A stretch of 64,000 nucleotides of DNA, taken from the NCBI GenBank assembly GCA_009746045.1, contig RPFO01000034.1, forward strand, positions 3,699,681 to 3,763,680, written 5' to 3'. Shown here one piece after another: positions 48,479 through 60,245 of the stretch; the stretch's first letter is position 1; every line of letters starts with the position of its first letter. The notes beneath the pieces are model-generated. The model saw only the letters and a list, made by a program, of their open reading frames with translations, was not told the DNA's origin and did no database searches. The position numbers and the translations under genes are program-made. The stretch is from Mesostigma viride (lineage: Eukaryota; Streptophyta; Mesostigmatophyceae; Mesostigmatales; Mesostigmataceae).

Positions 48479-48811
48479 GGCGGAGCCAATTTTCGGAAGA
48501 ACCGTTAGGTTCGCCAGAAATTGTGAAGCTTATCTGGCCGTACACGTGAGAAAACGTAGGAATAGGGGATGAAAATCCGTCAATCAATCCCTAATTTGCA
48601 TGCATAAGGGTGAGGTTCTTCCGAAAATTGGCTCCGCCGTAGAGTTTCAACGGGCAAGTTGCAAACACGCACGTTACTTGATTCAGCCTATGAACTGGGT
48701 GTTGATGTGTTTATCGATGATTCTACATGGACTACCAGAATACCACCTGCAATTTGTGATTGGTACTTCCACACATGCATGATCCAGGCGGAGCCCATTT
48801 TCGGAAGAACC
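48479..48811. repeat. Foldback repeat of a 25-bp motif
   Basis: GGCGGAGCCAATTTTCGGAA(GAACC) at 48479-48503 is exactly inverted at 48614-48638, bounding a 160-base foldback, and occurs a third time with one change at 48787-48811. A related GGGCTCCGC piece is near 49170. Just downstream of the host gene; probably a MITE-type family. 48384-48478 and 48812-49329 otherwise hold no recognisable gene. Confidence 0.7.
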
Positions 48812-49329
48812 CCAAAGGTTCGCTGAATGGGCGAAGCCATTTTAGTGGAAGAGGTGCGCGAAGAGGGGATGCCCGATATGCGTTCCCATGGGACGAAACT
48901 TAGCCGACGGTGGATATTTTTGCATCTGCGGCAGTAACGGTACGGCCAGTAAAGAAAGGTCAGGTTTTTGGGCAACCTCACCCTGCGCGTCGACCATCCA
49001 CCGAATTTGTGCAAAAAGCTAGTTGAATTTGATGCAACACGGCTAACTTGTTGAATATGATGCAAGCAGCTAGTTGGATTTGATGCAAGCGGCTAGGATG
49101 CGCCAAGTTCACTGTCAGGCCGGTGCGGCGTGCGCGCAAGAGATGGCCCGGCGGGGTGGGGGGACCCCGCCAAAAATGGGCTCCGCACAGTGAAAGTTAC
49201 AAAGCACGTTACTTGAAAATTCTTACATGCCTAATGAATGCCTACTGTGATCCAGCTAATGCAATTCTTTCTTTGGCCGAGTATCAATAGCTCTAGAGTG
49301 CAGCCCTCAACGTCACGAGCCACGAGGTA

Positions 49330-50812
49330 GCCATGGCTGACGGCGGAGCTCATAACTTTCACGTTTGGGCACCAAATTCGGCTGTGAATATCATCGCTTC
49401 GTCTTTCTAAGACGCACACGCTGATATAATTTTCCGAAGCTATTTCGCAACATATTCACGACGAGCAAACGCTCCTCTACGCAACGCAGCCTGGCGGCTG
49501 CGCTAAGCCCTGAAAATACGTCTGCAGCTCCGCGGCTGCATGGCTACGCCCTTAGGTCTGGCAGGCAGCGGTGACACTAGTCGGGCACTGGTGGTCGCCC
49601 AGATCCCTGCCGGGCTTAATGCCTCGCCCTCTGCATCGCCTGAGCCCAAGCGCAGCCGCCCAGCCGAACCTAGCTGGTCTGAGCGCGACTTTGACGTCGA
49701 CAGGTTATTTTCCACCTTTGACGTCAACAGACCCAGCTATTTCGACATGCCACCCATCAAGATACTGGAGCTCGTGTTTTATGGGTCGTACGCCTCCCTC
49801 CTTGACTAGCTGTGCCAGCGCCTCCGCCGCCATAATCGCCACCGCAATGGACCTGACGGCCGGTCTTCTCACCGCGGACCGGACCACCTGCCCGGCTGGT
49901 CCCGACCGCGCCTTCAGCTCGCCGCCCTCTTTACCATCCTTCAGCGCTCTGCCGAAGACCTCTGGGTCCCCTCCCCCTTTCAGACCGAATCCACCTTCCT
50001 CCTCCACCTTCAAGAAGCCATCTCACAGCACGCACGTGACGCCCCTAGCTGCAGATGTGGCAGCTGTGGGCCGCACGCTGGCTGCTGAGCTCCCCGCCAT
50101 TTCCACCGCCACCTCCACCCTCCTCGCCTCCACCCCCCCACACACACACCGCCTCCACCGACGCCATCACCGCCCAGCTCCTTGACATCGACAAGCGCCT
50201 CCAGGACAACGCCATCGCCATCGAGTGCCTGCAAAACACCGCAGGCCTCACCGCCCAGGCGGTGAAGGACATGGCCGCCAAGCCAGCCGCTGGCCCCTGG
50301 CTGGCAATGCTCCTAGCCCCACCCAGACCTGGGCGGACATGCTCAAGCACCGCCACACCACCTCCACCACCTCCGCCATCGCAGCACAGCTCCAGCAGCA
50401 GACGCTCGACCTCCGCGAGGAGGCCGAGCTCGCCAAGCGCAGCCTCATGCAACGTCATCGTCAAGAACTTCGACCTGGTGGAAGGTGAGAATTCTGAGAA
50501 GCTTGCACAGGCGTTTGAGAGAGAAATCCTTGGTCGCATGGGCCTCAATGGTGAGATCGAGCTGGCCGCCCACCGCCTTCCCCGCTCGCGCGGTAAGGCC
50601 GGGGCGCCTCCGCTTCTTCTCCGGCATCTTTGAGAACCCGGCGGACAACATTTCTTTTCTCAGACGCCGCAAGCGGTTCGAGAAGACTCACTACATCCTG
50701 GACGAGGACTTGACCCTGGCGCAGCAACAACGGCGACGGCCGGAGCTATGGCCGACCTAGCTACCTCCAGCTCCGGCACACCGCGGCGGGGAAGCCGGTG
50801 TGACTGGAAGGG
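49330..50812 (+). mobile_element. LINE copy A: 5' region and degenerate ORF1
   Basis: 49330-49500 (GGCTGACGGCGGAGCTCA ... AAATTCGG ... TAAGACGCAC) matches 54955-55075, so it is a shared LINE 5' region. ORF1 follows in broken frames: MATPLGLAGSGDTSRALVVA from 49540 (stop at 49807), then a Pro/Thr-rich part, a segment GENSEKLAQAFEREILGRMG near 50485 that looks like an RRM-type domain of LINE ORF1, and SFLRRRKRFEKTHYILDEDL with LAQQQRRRPELWP near 50655-50755. Several frameshifts and stops make it a pseudogene. No attached ORF2 was seen. Confidence 0.7.
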
Positions 50813-50919
50813 GGCAGCCATCTACGTCAGCCACCAGCCCTTGATGTGTGGCAAGCGACCCCCGCGGCCCCAGCACCTCCAGACGCCCCAGCTTAGGGGA
50901 ATACAGCAGTAATTAATTA

Positions 50920-51300
50920 GAAACATAACTCCTTTGGGAGTATCTGTAGCACATATCCCAGAGAGGGGGCATATGGCTTTTAATACATTCTAAGCTACTT
51001 CCTGCAAGGGTGGGAATGTAAACAACACTTGCTCTAGGTGCGCCAAGGGCACCTGCACCCCCCAGAGTCTCAAGCAACACCCAACTAAGGGGAGCCTGTC
51101 ATGGGGGGGGAAGATCAGCATGGCTATACAAGAGCTAGGGCATGGCTTCTCAGCAGAGAGCGACTCTCTGCATAGGCATAGCATGGCTAGATTCTTAATG
51201 CAACATCCATGGGGGGGTCCCATTATAGGCATGGCTTGGCTAAATTCTGAAGGCATCATCCATGGGGGGCGTTATAGGGGCACATGCGCGTAGGCTAAGC
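50920..51300 (+). repeat. Dispersed roughly 350-bp repeat, copy 1
   Basis: Begins AATTAGAAACATAACTCC and contains CTAAGCTACTTCCTGCAAGG; about 85-90 percent similar by eye to 59920-60240. Non-coding; possibly a LINE 3' end or SINE-like unit. Confidence 0.7.
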
Positions 51301-51320
51301 CTGACTAATCTACACTACTG

Positions 51321-51810
51321 TTATTCCCTAGACTGAGGTGGCAGGGGGGGCTTGCCAGGGCTTGTGGTCAACGTGGATGACCGCGCCCCCCCTCCAGCAT
51401 ACCTGGCTTCCCCCCTGCGCTCTGCCAGAGCTGAAGGTAGGTCGGCCATATAGCTCGCGTCGCCGCTGTTAATTGCTGGGCCAGGGTCAAGTCGTCGTCC
51501 AGCGTGAAGCGAGTCCCCAAGAAGAGCTTCTTGTGGCATTTGAGGAACGACAGCTTGTCCGCCATATGTACTTATTAAAGGTGAGGAGCACGGGTGCCGG
51601 CCGCCAGCCTTACCCCACGCGCGGGGCCGGAGGCGGACAGCCGACATCCGCAGCTCACCAGTGAGTAACATGGGGGCAAATGTCGCGCTTAAATGCCGTG
51701 CCACCTGCATGAGTCTACCGACAGGACCCCAAGGCCCTGGCTGCCCGGCGGCACCGCCGGTCTCAAGCGTAACCGGGACCCGCTGCATGCTGAAACCGGT
51801 GCTCAAGGCC
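51321..51810 (-). mobile_element. LINE ORF1 C-terminal fragment
   Basis: The minus strand encodes SFLKCHKKLFLGTRFTLDDD followed by LTLAQQLTAATRAIWPTYLQ, the same motif as SFLRRRKRFEKTHYILDEDL in copy A and LSRRKKLVDTSWSLDDDL in the fragment at 53266. Flanking frames are broken. Confidence 0.6.
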
Positions 51811-51829
51811 GCCCTCGTGGAGGCCTACG

Positions 51830-52470
51830 CACGTGCTCCTAGGACGCAGATGCGGCCCAGTGCATCGCGGAATATGCCAAGGCCTGCCAAGCTCGCAACC
51901 AGGGCAAGGAGATGTGGTACCGGCGCCTCGATCGACCGACTTGGCGGCCGGCGGCCGGCAGCGCAACCAAGTTGGAGCACGCGGGGGATCATTGGCGCGG
52001 CGCCGGTCAGCCTTTCGACCGCTGGTTGGCCCACAATGTTTCCTGGACGGGTGGGGCTTGCGCCCTCCCCACCCACCCCCTTCACCCCGATACGGCCGCC
52101 CGTCTTGGTGTTGCTGGAACCCCCCCGCTGCTCGCGCAGGTTTCTTCGGCCGTGGACTACCAACTCCACGCCTTGAAGGATCGGGCTGCCCTGCCTGACG
52201 CCACCAACGACGTCCGGTCCACCCATTTACTTTGGAGGAATTGGACGGTGCCCTTGCTTGCTAATTGCGGTAGGACGCGGCGGTCGGTGCTGACCACCTT
52301 TTGGCCGAGCTGCTCAAGACCCCTGACGTGGTGGTGCGGGAGCTTCTGCTGGCGCTCTGTAACCGTGTTCTGCTGCTCTGACCAGGATGAGCCTCCGCCT
52401 GCTGAGTGGCAGACGGCCATTCGAGTGATGCTGTACAAGAAGGGTTCTAGCTGCTACTGACCCCGTGGTA
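51830..52470 (+). mobile_element. LINE ORF2 fragment up to the start of the reverse transcriptase
   Basis: Pieces in two frames: AKACQARNQGKEMWYRRLDR near 51880, VSSAVDYQLHALKDRAALPD near 52140, and DEPPPAEWQTAIRVMLYKKG near 52385-52445, the last matching PIPEWQHSYRIMLYKNKG at 60390. It ends in a stop and loses homology after about 52600. Confidence 0.6.
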
Positions 52471-53265
52471 ACTATGTTAACTAATTCGGGGTGTCTGCCT
52501 CCAGAGTGCCGCGCTGAAGGTGTTCATGCGCATGATGCTGCACAGGCTCCGCGCTGCGCTGGACCCCCACCCTGGGTGACTTCTCAGATCATTGCAGCCG
52601 GGTTTCCGTTAAGTACTAGCGGCCGCAACACGTTCCGTCACTAGTGGCCGTAACACTGTCATGGCTGTGTAATTTGCCGCGCGCCGACTGGTGGAGCAGC
52701 CGACTGGTGCGTCGCATTTTTGCCCTGATGATTTTCCGCTGGTATTCACTTTTGTCGACTTAAGTACAGTGAGTATGTGCGTGTACATGTAGTGAGTAAG
52801 TGCGTGAACATGCACTGAAAGCATGCCACGGAGTACCCGATGATGTACGTTTCTATAGTAGTAATTAATTAATTAATAAGCACGTGACTGCGTCACGTGG
52901 GTGCCAATACAGAGTAAAGGAACCTTCAACCCTATATACACAGCGAGGAGGGAGGGCGCCCTAGCTTCTCTCCGGCACTGCCGCAAGTGGGCAGGCCACA
53001 GAGCGCTCTCTCCACGTACGGCATGGTGCATCATGCCGGGGCGCAACACTGTGGGTGCGATACAAACAGTGCAATACCATAGGTAGGCTGACGCATAGCT
53101 TATAATTTATGCTATACAAATGTGAGGTGGGCTCAAGACGTCGGCTAAGCTGATGGCCACAAGGTGCCAGAGCTAATTGAAGGTACCTGGTACTATAATG
53201 ATGTGCGCTGAATATCGTTTCAAGTGCTGTAATGCCGAAGCTATCCCATCATCGATTGCCCCCAT
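52471..53265. other. Gene-free spacer with simple repeats
   Basis: Contains AATTAATTAATTAATAA at about 52860 and short repeats (GTGAGTATGTGCGTGTACAT / AGTGAGTAAGTGCGTGAACA). No coding sequence is recognised. Confidence 0.4.
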
Positions 53266-53625
53266 CTAGACAACTAGCTGGAGTGCTCTATCCCGGGGAA
53301 GCCCGGGGGGGCTTCCACAGTTTCTTGTTGACATAGAGGTCCCCGCCCCGCCAGAACACTTGGGGCTTCTCGGGGTTGGTCTTGTGGCGGATGTAGTCGG
53401 GCCACTCAATCGCGGCGTTGCTGCTGCTGCCGGGGCTGGCGTCAGGTCGTCGTCAAGCGACCAGGAGGTGTCCACCAGCTTCTTGCGGCGAGAGAGGAAC
53501 CGAACTCGGGCTGTGATGTCGCTCAGTCGCTGAAGATGAGGACCACTGGAGGGGGCCCAGCCTTGGCCCGTGGATGGGGCAGGCGGTAGGCGCCCTGCAG
53601 TGCCGCACCTGGCAGCTCCATGCAC
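53266..53625 (-). mobile_element. LINE ORF1 C-terminal fragment
   Basis: 119 open codons on the minus strand with RFLSRRKKLVDTSWSLDDDL and then TPAPAAAATPR, followed by KCSGGAGTSMSTRN (elsewhere a run like KVYWRGGDLMINYK at 56530-56570). Same family as the other ORF1 pieces. Truncated at both ends. Confidence 0.6.
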
Positions 53626-53679
53626 GCCTGCAAGAGCTGTTTCTTCAGCCTCTAGTACATATATACTGTCTACTTGTAA

Positions 53680-54900
53680 TACTTAATGACTACATCAAGG
53701 CTTCAGTGCCATTGAAGGTCCTCTGGGAGGCTCTTTGGGCCATCCTATAGCTAGCTCTGGATGGCGTGCCACCAGCATTTATTGCTGCCATTCGCCGGCT
53801 GTATGAGATTTCACAGGCAGTAGTGCGGACTGCGTAAGGCGCCTCCCCACCATTCCCCCTTCACAACGGGGTGAGGCAAGGTTGTGTCCTTTCCCCAGAT
53901 CTGTTCATGATTGTCGTGGATCACGTCAGACATGCACCAGCTGCACGTGCGCTCTTAATTACCGCTCTTGAGGGGCTTGAGCCTGGCTTGGACATCCGGC
54001 TTAACGATCGCGGCAAGGGCATGCATGGCGGTGGCCTTGTTTACCGCCTGTTCGACCTGATTTATATGCGGATGATACCAGGTCCTCACTCATCGAGCGC
54101 CCCGAGCACATTAGTTAATTAATTAATTAATTAACTAAACTCGTGCTCCTGTTGGGGAGTCACGGAGCACCGGAGTGCTTTTAGTCCCAGTGAGGGCATG
54201 TGCACAACAGGAAGAAAGGGCAGAGACCCCTTTTCTCCTTCATGCCAGAGGCAATGATGCATGCCACAGTACGTAGCAATCGGACACGATATACGATCCG
54301 GCAAGTTCTGTGACTGCAATAAGACCCATGTGAGCATATCATAATGTTCAATGAGCACTGGCAGACCTGGCTGGACTGTCTGGGCTTGGAGGCGCGGGCG
54401 GTGGGGTAATTGGAGATTAGCATCAAAACATCGCATTGGTGCTACCAGTCGCCCGCAGCTCCCGCGGCTGCTAGACGGGACAGAGGTACCGTTCCGTGAC
54501 CGCTTGAAAGTGCTGTGGAGCATGCTCGGCCCTGACCGGGCCGCCGACGATGTGGACACCCGGCCGCATCGGCCTGGCCTGAGCCAGTAGCTAGGCTCCG
54601 CTCGCTCGAAACACCTACTACTGGCATGCACTCGAAGGACCTGGGCGAGGACCGCAAGCGCCAGCTAGCGTGATGACTTCAAGGTCCTGGTCCTCACGGT
54701 GCTCACATATGGCGCCGAGGCATGGACGCTCACGGACAGGCTGGTCACCCGGCTGAACGGCACAGTATACAGGATGCTCCGACAGGTCCTGAATGTAGGG
54801 TTTTCCACGCATGCATAGGTCGCTAGAGTCTTTGTATAAGGGTATGCCCCGTATTTCGGATGAGATTAGGCGGAGCATGGGATAGCATTTGTATAGGACA
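53680..54900 (+). mobile_element. LINE ORF2 fragment (RT palm to C-terminus), heavily broken
   Basis: 53740-54100: PPAFIAAIRRLYEISQAVVR, then GVRQGCVLSPDLFMIVVDHV (RT motif B). An unrelated repeat (54110-54350) interrupts it. 54350-54560 resumes with TWLDCLGLEARAV, and 54640-54880 gives the C-terminal pieces VLVLTVLTYGAEAWTLTDRL and MLRQVLNVGF. Many stops. Confidence 0.65.
54110..54350. repeat. Dispersed repeat with TTAATTAA run
   Basis: (TTAA)n at 54113-54136 followed by CTCGTGCTCCTGTTGGGGAG and about 200 bases that reappear inverted at about 57870-58075 and in part at 62090-62240. It interrupts LINE ORF2, so it is a separate mobile or tail unit. Confidence 0.65.
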
Positions 54901-54954
54901 TGCGCCTTTTGGTAGGTGCTGGAATACAGTGGTGTGTTTACTATGACGAAAATG

Positions 54955-56600
54955 GCTGACGGCGGTATGGCTGACGGCGGAGTTCAGATCTTTTGCGTCT
55001 GAGCCCCAAATTCGGTCTGACCACTTGCATTCGATGTGCCTTTTTAAGACGCACTCGCCAGTATAATCGGTTATGGCTGAAATGCAGTATCGACTCCAAA
55101 TTAAGCAGCACGTGACAAGCAGCTATGACGACTCCAAAAGCAAAACGGGGTTTGGAAAAGGAGCTTTCCGGCTCCCAGCCCAACCCACTCGCCATCGTCC
55201 TTGCCCAGTCGACTGGGCCCGCAAACCCACCGCCATGCAGCAAACCCATCGCCAAGCGCCTCGCCAGAGCCCAAGAAATTCTGCTACGAAACAAGCAAAT
55301 GGCAACAGTACCTAGACTACGCATGCTTTACAGTCAGCGGCTGGATGCTGCATGACTGGCCGACGCAGAATGCACCTAGATAGTGCATTATTACGCACGG
55401 GAACACAAGCTCCGTGGGCCCGATGGGCCCATCCCCGCCGACAAGGTGGAGGCGTTCCTCGCCGGCCTGCCAGAATTCAACCAACGCCTCGCCATCCTCT
55501 TCAGCTTCTACAAGCTCACTGCACGTGACCTCGACGCTTGGCTCCGCAACCCAGCCAGGCCTGCGCAGCCGGCAGCCACACCGGCTGCCTCCCTCTGCAC
55601 TGAGGATGACCTCCGAGCAGTGCTGCATGTATGTACTGTACGAGGAGCACGTACGTGACCTGGCCGCTCGGCATGGCCGAGAAGATGACATTGATGACTC
55701 ACAGCGCTCAACACGGTGGAGGCCAAGGTCTCCAATACAGAAACCAAGGATGCACACAAGCTACAATTAACCTCAGCTCATCACGGCGCTGCAGTGCTCA
55801 GACCACGGCGCAGGCACTGTCCCGCAGGCACATGCTGCACTCCTCTCCCACCTCAACCAGGTGGAGGGGAATTAGTGCGGCGTGCTCATGAAGAAGCTTG
55901 AAGCCATCACCGCCCACACCGAGGCCCTGGCCACACAGGTCCCAAAGATAGCGCCGGGAGCATATGGCCACCATCGCATCCCAGCTAGCCACCCCGGCGC
56001 AGGATGCTGGCGACCTCCCGGCCGCCGCTCTCCTATGCGGACCTGCTGCGGTCAGCGACCGCCTCAACCACTGACGCCATCGCCACGAAGCTCCAGGAGC
56101 TGGAGGACCACCGCCAGGCCGAAGAACGGGAGGCCACCGACCGCGCTCGCCACGAGTGCCGAGTGGTGCTGCGACGTTTCCCCCAGAAGCCAGGTGCGGA
56201 GACGTCAACCACCGCTTGCCGATGAGCTCAATGTCATCAAGGACCAGATTCTCACCGGCCTCATGGGCCTGTTATAGGTGAGGTAGAACTGCGCGGGTGC
56301 CACCGCCTTCCCCAGTCACGGGACAAGGCAGCTCCCCCACTGGTCAGTCCTGCTCACCTTCCCCTCACCCTGTCAGAGGACAAGCGGTGGTTCCTTTCTC
56401 GTCGCAAGAGCCGTTGCACGACCTCACCTGGACGCTGAACGACGACCTGACCCCCGCTCAGCAGCAGCAGCGACGCGACCTGTGGCCGGAATACCTCCGC
56501 CATGCACAAGCAGGACCCCCAGAAGCCCAAGGTGTATTGGAGGGGCGGGGACCTGATGATTAACTACAAGATGTGGACGCCCCCTGCGGGCTATCTAGAA
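54955..56600 (+). mobile_element. LINE copy B: 5' region and degenerate ORF1
   Basis: The 5' region 54955-55075 matches 49330-49500. ORF1 pieces: MTTPKAKRGLEKELSGSQPN at 55125, YLDYACFTVSGWMLHDWPTQ near 55310, HKLRGPDGPIPADKVEAFLA and FYKLTARDLDAWL at 55400-55560, VLRRFPQKPG near 56165, DELNVIKDQILTGLMGLL near 56220, and WTLNDDLTPAQQQQRRDLWP near 56430-56490. Frame breaks occur throughout. Confidence 0.7.
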
Positions 56601-56759
56601 TAGCTTGAACAGCCGGCTAGCTTGTATCCATTGGTAGTCACTGCCGCCATGGCAGCCATGCCTAGAATGTTTGCCGCCTAGCTGTGCCACCATACCTAGT
56701 CACGTGCACCGCTAACACACGGTACACAACAAGCCATAGCCTCAGCCTAGCCAGAAAGC

Positions 56760-57255
56760 TGCATGGACGCCGGGCGCGGTCACCAACATGCTGCCATCCA
56801 TCTTCCGTGTAGGATACGCTGATCATGTTCGCAACGAGGACCTGTACCTCGGCATGCCATACATCACAATTAAGCACCATAATAAAGCAGCGGCGCCTGC
56901 AGCTAGTAGGGCACTTAGCTCGCACCAACCATGCAGGTAGATACCTCACGTGGCCCCCCCGTGGGACTGCGCCCATGCAGCTAGCTCAGCCTGGCCGGCA
57001 CCTCCTTACGTGGGCCAGGCCCCGCGATGCTCGACGCCGCAGGGCCCGCACCTTCAAAGAACAGCTAGTAGAGGATATGGGAGGCCTCGGCCTCTCCGTG
57101 ATTTGGAACAAGATGATGGGCAAGGCCAAGTGGGCCCAGGTAGTAGAGGACAACGAACCCCCCCCGTGCATGGGGAAGCGCCCGCGTTTGCAAACATACG
57201 GGTGCAGATCTTGGACGTTTGGAATCATGGCATGGCTAACGTGATGACTGACTAG
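56760..57255 (+). mobile_element. LINE ORF2 C-terminal fragment
   Basis: VTNMLPSIFRVGYADHVRNE, then a broken stretch, then RARTFKEQLVEDMGGLGLSV with IWNKMMGKAKWAQVVEDNEP. The same C-terminus is encoded on the minus strand near 62440-62560, including the DNA around CCATCATCTTGTTCCAAATC. Confidence 0.65.
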
Positions 57256-57700
57256 CTACCTTTTCAGTGGTTTTCCATTTGCGGGTATTTCCTCGTAAAT
57301 GGTGGGAGAGCGATCGCAGCAATGGTGCTCACCACTAGACACTCCCGGCCAGTTAGGCTCGAAACACACGCCCTGATCAAGCATGCTGTTTCCGGGCCCA
57401 CCGTCTAGGTCATCTAGTCGCTCTACACGTAAGCCAGCCATAATTTCAATGCACAAGGATACACATTTCCATCACCATTCATCTTCATCATCCTGAACGA
57501 CTCGAACACGCGGACAAGATAACGGCAGGCTCGAGCTACCATGGTCCGGATTCTCCCGATTTCTGGCCTGCGCTGGTTGTCTCCTTGATACGGGAAGCAC
57601 GCCAGACAGGTCCCCTAGGGTAGAGAGCTTAGACTAGTTGGCTTTTGACGTTGTGGATAGATGTTTTAGATAGATCAGGTTGTAGATAGATAAGACCGGT
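57256..57700. other. Gene-free spacer
   Basis: No ORF or repeat of note apart from LINE 3' flanking sequence. Its right end (TAGATAGATCAGGTTGTAG) is echoed inverted at about 62280-62340. Confidence 0.4.
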
Positions 57701-57711
57701 AGGACTGTTTG

Positions 57712-58140
57712 CATCCATCCATCCATCCATCCATCGGGGTTAATACGATCCGTGACGGCTCCCCAACGAAAGCACGAGTCTAGTTAATTAATCAATTAAT
57801 TAATTAATTAGCCCTTGTACAGCCATGCTACGTCCTGGCTATGATCAGTTTACTTGCCCACGCTACTTGTTACTGATGATATGCTCACATGGGTCTTATT
57901 GCACCCACAGCACTTGCCGGATCGTCTATGGCGTGTCCGATATTTGCCGCTGTGGCATGCCTCTGGCATGAAGGAGAAAGGGGGTCTCTGCCCTTTCTTC
58001 CTGTTGTGCACATGCATGCAGGGATTAAAAGCACTTCGGTGCTCCGTGGCTCCCCAACGGGAGCAGGAGTTTAATTAATTAATCAATTAATTAATTAATT
58101 AATTAATTAATTAATTAATTAATTAATTAATTGTAGGACA
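57712..58140. repeat. Simple-repeat and LINE-tail cluster (CATC)n, (TTAA)n
   Basis: CATCCATCCATCCATCCATC at 57714, CCGTGACGGCTCCCCAACG at 57750, (TTAA)n at 57784-57811, an inverted copy of the 54140-54345 repeat at 57870-58070, and another long (TTAA)n at 58072-58131. The same elements recur inverted at 62040-62260. Confidence 0.8.
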
Positions 58141-58289
58141 TCTTGCTAGAACCAGTCAGGTAGACACCGCCCTTGGTCTGGCCGGCCCCCATGCAGCGGC
58201 TTGGCCAGCCACTGAGGGCAGCATATCCTGACCTGACCTGGCCCCAAGGACAAACCCAGATGGGTTGGTAGACCCGTGCCATGAACTAT

Positions 58290-59500
58290 ACGCCACATGC
58301 AGCGTTTATTGCTGCCATTCGTCGACTGTATGAGGGCTCCCAGGCAGTACTAAGTGCGGACTGCGGAAGGCACCACCCCACCATTCCCCCTTCACCACGG
58401 GGTGTGGCAAGGTTGTGTCCTGTCCCCATACCTGTGCATTATTGTCGTGGATCACGTTGACATGCGCCGGGCACGTGCGCGCTTTACTGCTCTTAAGGGG
58501 TTCGAGCCAGGCTTGCGGACATCTTAACGAGCGCGAGCCGACGGCGGGGTTAGCACGGGTTACCGCCAGTGGCCGACCTGATTTATGCGGACGACACCAC
58601 CCTCATATGATATCGCGCGCCCCGAGCACATTCAGACCTGGCTGGACTGTCTGGGCCTGGAGGCGAGGGCGGTGGGGTTGGAGATTAGTGTCAAAACTGA
58701 GGCGATGGTGATTGGGGCCTCCATGCAGTCGCCCACCGCTGCCGCGCCTGCCGGCTCGACGGGACGGAGGTCCCGTTCCGCGATCGCTTCAAACTGTTGG
58801 AGAGCATGCTCCCTGACACCGCCGACGATGTGGACATCCGGCATCGGCCTGGCCTGGGCTAGGCTTGGTTGAATCGCTCAACACGTACTGGCGCTCCAAG
58901 GGCCTGGGCGAGCACCGCAAGCGCATGCTCTTCAAGGTCCTCGTCCTTACGGTGCTCACGTATGGCGCCGAGGCGTGGACACTCACGGAAACACTGGCAG
59001 CTAAGCTAGACGGCACGTACGGTTTACAGGATGCTCCGCCAGGTCCTGAACGTAGGGTTTTCCCAGCGTTACTAGGTCATTAGAGTCTTTGTATCAGGGT
59101 ATGCCTCGTATTTCGGACGAGATTAGGCAGCGTAGGATAGCATTTGTAGGACATCTTGCTCGCACCAGCCAGGTCGACACCGCCCTTGCCGGTCTGGCCG
59201 GCCCCCAACGGCTCGGCCAACCAGGGCGGCATATTTTGACCTGGCCTGCATGGCCCCAAGAACATTCCTAAAAGGGTAGGGAAACATGCCATGAACTACA
59301 CCCACGGATGTTGCTGGCCGACCTAGTGGTCCCAGCCCAGTTTGAACACCGCATCCACTCTCTCTCCCTTCTAATTTGGACTGCCATGCAGGACAAGATG
59401 CGGTGGCAGAAGATTGTCAAGGCTCACACGCCAGCCCCTGTGGGCAAGCCACCTCCCCCCAAGAGGAGGAGGCGTTTTGATGTGTAGTGTAGTTAGGCTT
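58290..59500 (+). mobile_element. LINE ORF2 fragment (RT motifs B to C-terminus), broken
   Basis: AFIAAIRRLYEGSQAV near 58310, a degraded GVWQGCVLSP near 58405, DLIYADDTTL near 58575-58600 (catalytic motif C), TWLDCLGLEARAVGLEISVK near 58640, FKVLVLTVLTYGAEAWTLTE near 58930 and MPRISDEIRQRRIAFVGHLA near 59100. It ends at about 59487 with VGKPPPPKRRRRFDV. Multiple indels. Confidence 0.7.
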
Positions 59501-59919
59501 TTCTAGACTAGATAGCTTATAGAGTTAGGTTAGTTCGGTTACGTGGCTTCCTCCACTCCACCCATCCATCATGGAATATGTGCTATGTACATGATCTCCC
59601 AACGGAGGCATGTTATAATTTAATTTTAATTTTAACGCACTATACAGATCAGTTGCTGGCCGACCTATGAAGTGAGTGACCTATAGTGGTCCCAGCCCAG
59701 TTTGAACACCGCATTTCCTCGATCCCAAGGCATTTGGGAGCACAGAGTTTGAGTGAGGTGGCGGACCATTGTCTAGGCCTACATGCCAGCCCCCGCCCCC
59801 AGGAGGAAGTTTGCTGAAGTAGAGTATAGCTATAGGATCTGTTTGTGGATTAATTAGCTCAGAGTAGGTTTAGTTGGGTTTCGCGGCTTCGCTCACCCCC
59901 GCCCTTTAATTAATTAATT
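59501..59919. other. LINE 3' flank with a partial duplication
   Basis: TTGCTGGCCGACCTA...CAGTTTGAACACCGCAT occurs at 59310-59351 and again at 59652-59713, so a 3' piece of the LINE is duplicated. Ends in AATTAATTAATTAATTAG. No gene. Confidence 0.5.
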
Positions 59920-60245
59920 AATTAGAAACATAACTCCGTTGGGAGTATATGTAGCATTTAGCCCTTCTTGAGAGGCGGCATATGGCCTGTAATATATTCT
60001 AAGCTACTTCCTGCAAGGGTGGGAATGTAAACGACACTTGCTCTAGGTGCACCAGGGCACTGACCTGCGCGCACCCCCCATGCAGAGTCTCGGGCAACAC
60101 CCAGCTAAGGGGAGCCCGTCATAGGGGGGGAAGATCAGCGTAGCTATACAAGAGCTAGAGCGTGGCATCTCAGCAGAGAGCAGCTCTCTGCATGGGCACA
60201 GCATAACTAGATAAAGCTAGGCATCATCTGCCGTTCACCGAGCTC
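59920..60245 (+). repeat. Dispersed roughly 350-bp repeat, copy 2
   Basis: Matches 50920-51300 (shared CTAAGCTACTTCCTGCAAGG and CATCTCAGCAGAGAGCAGCT-type segments) and directly precedes a LINE ORF2 piece. Confidence 0.7.
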
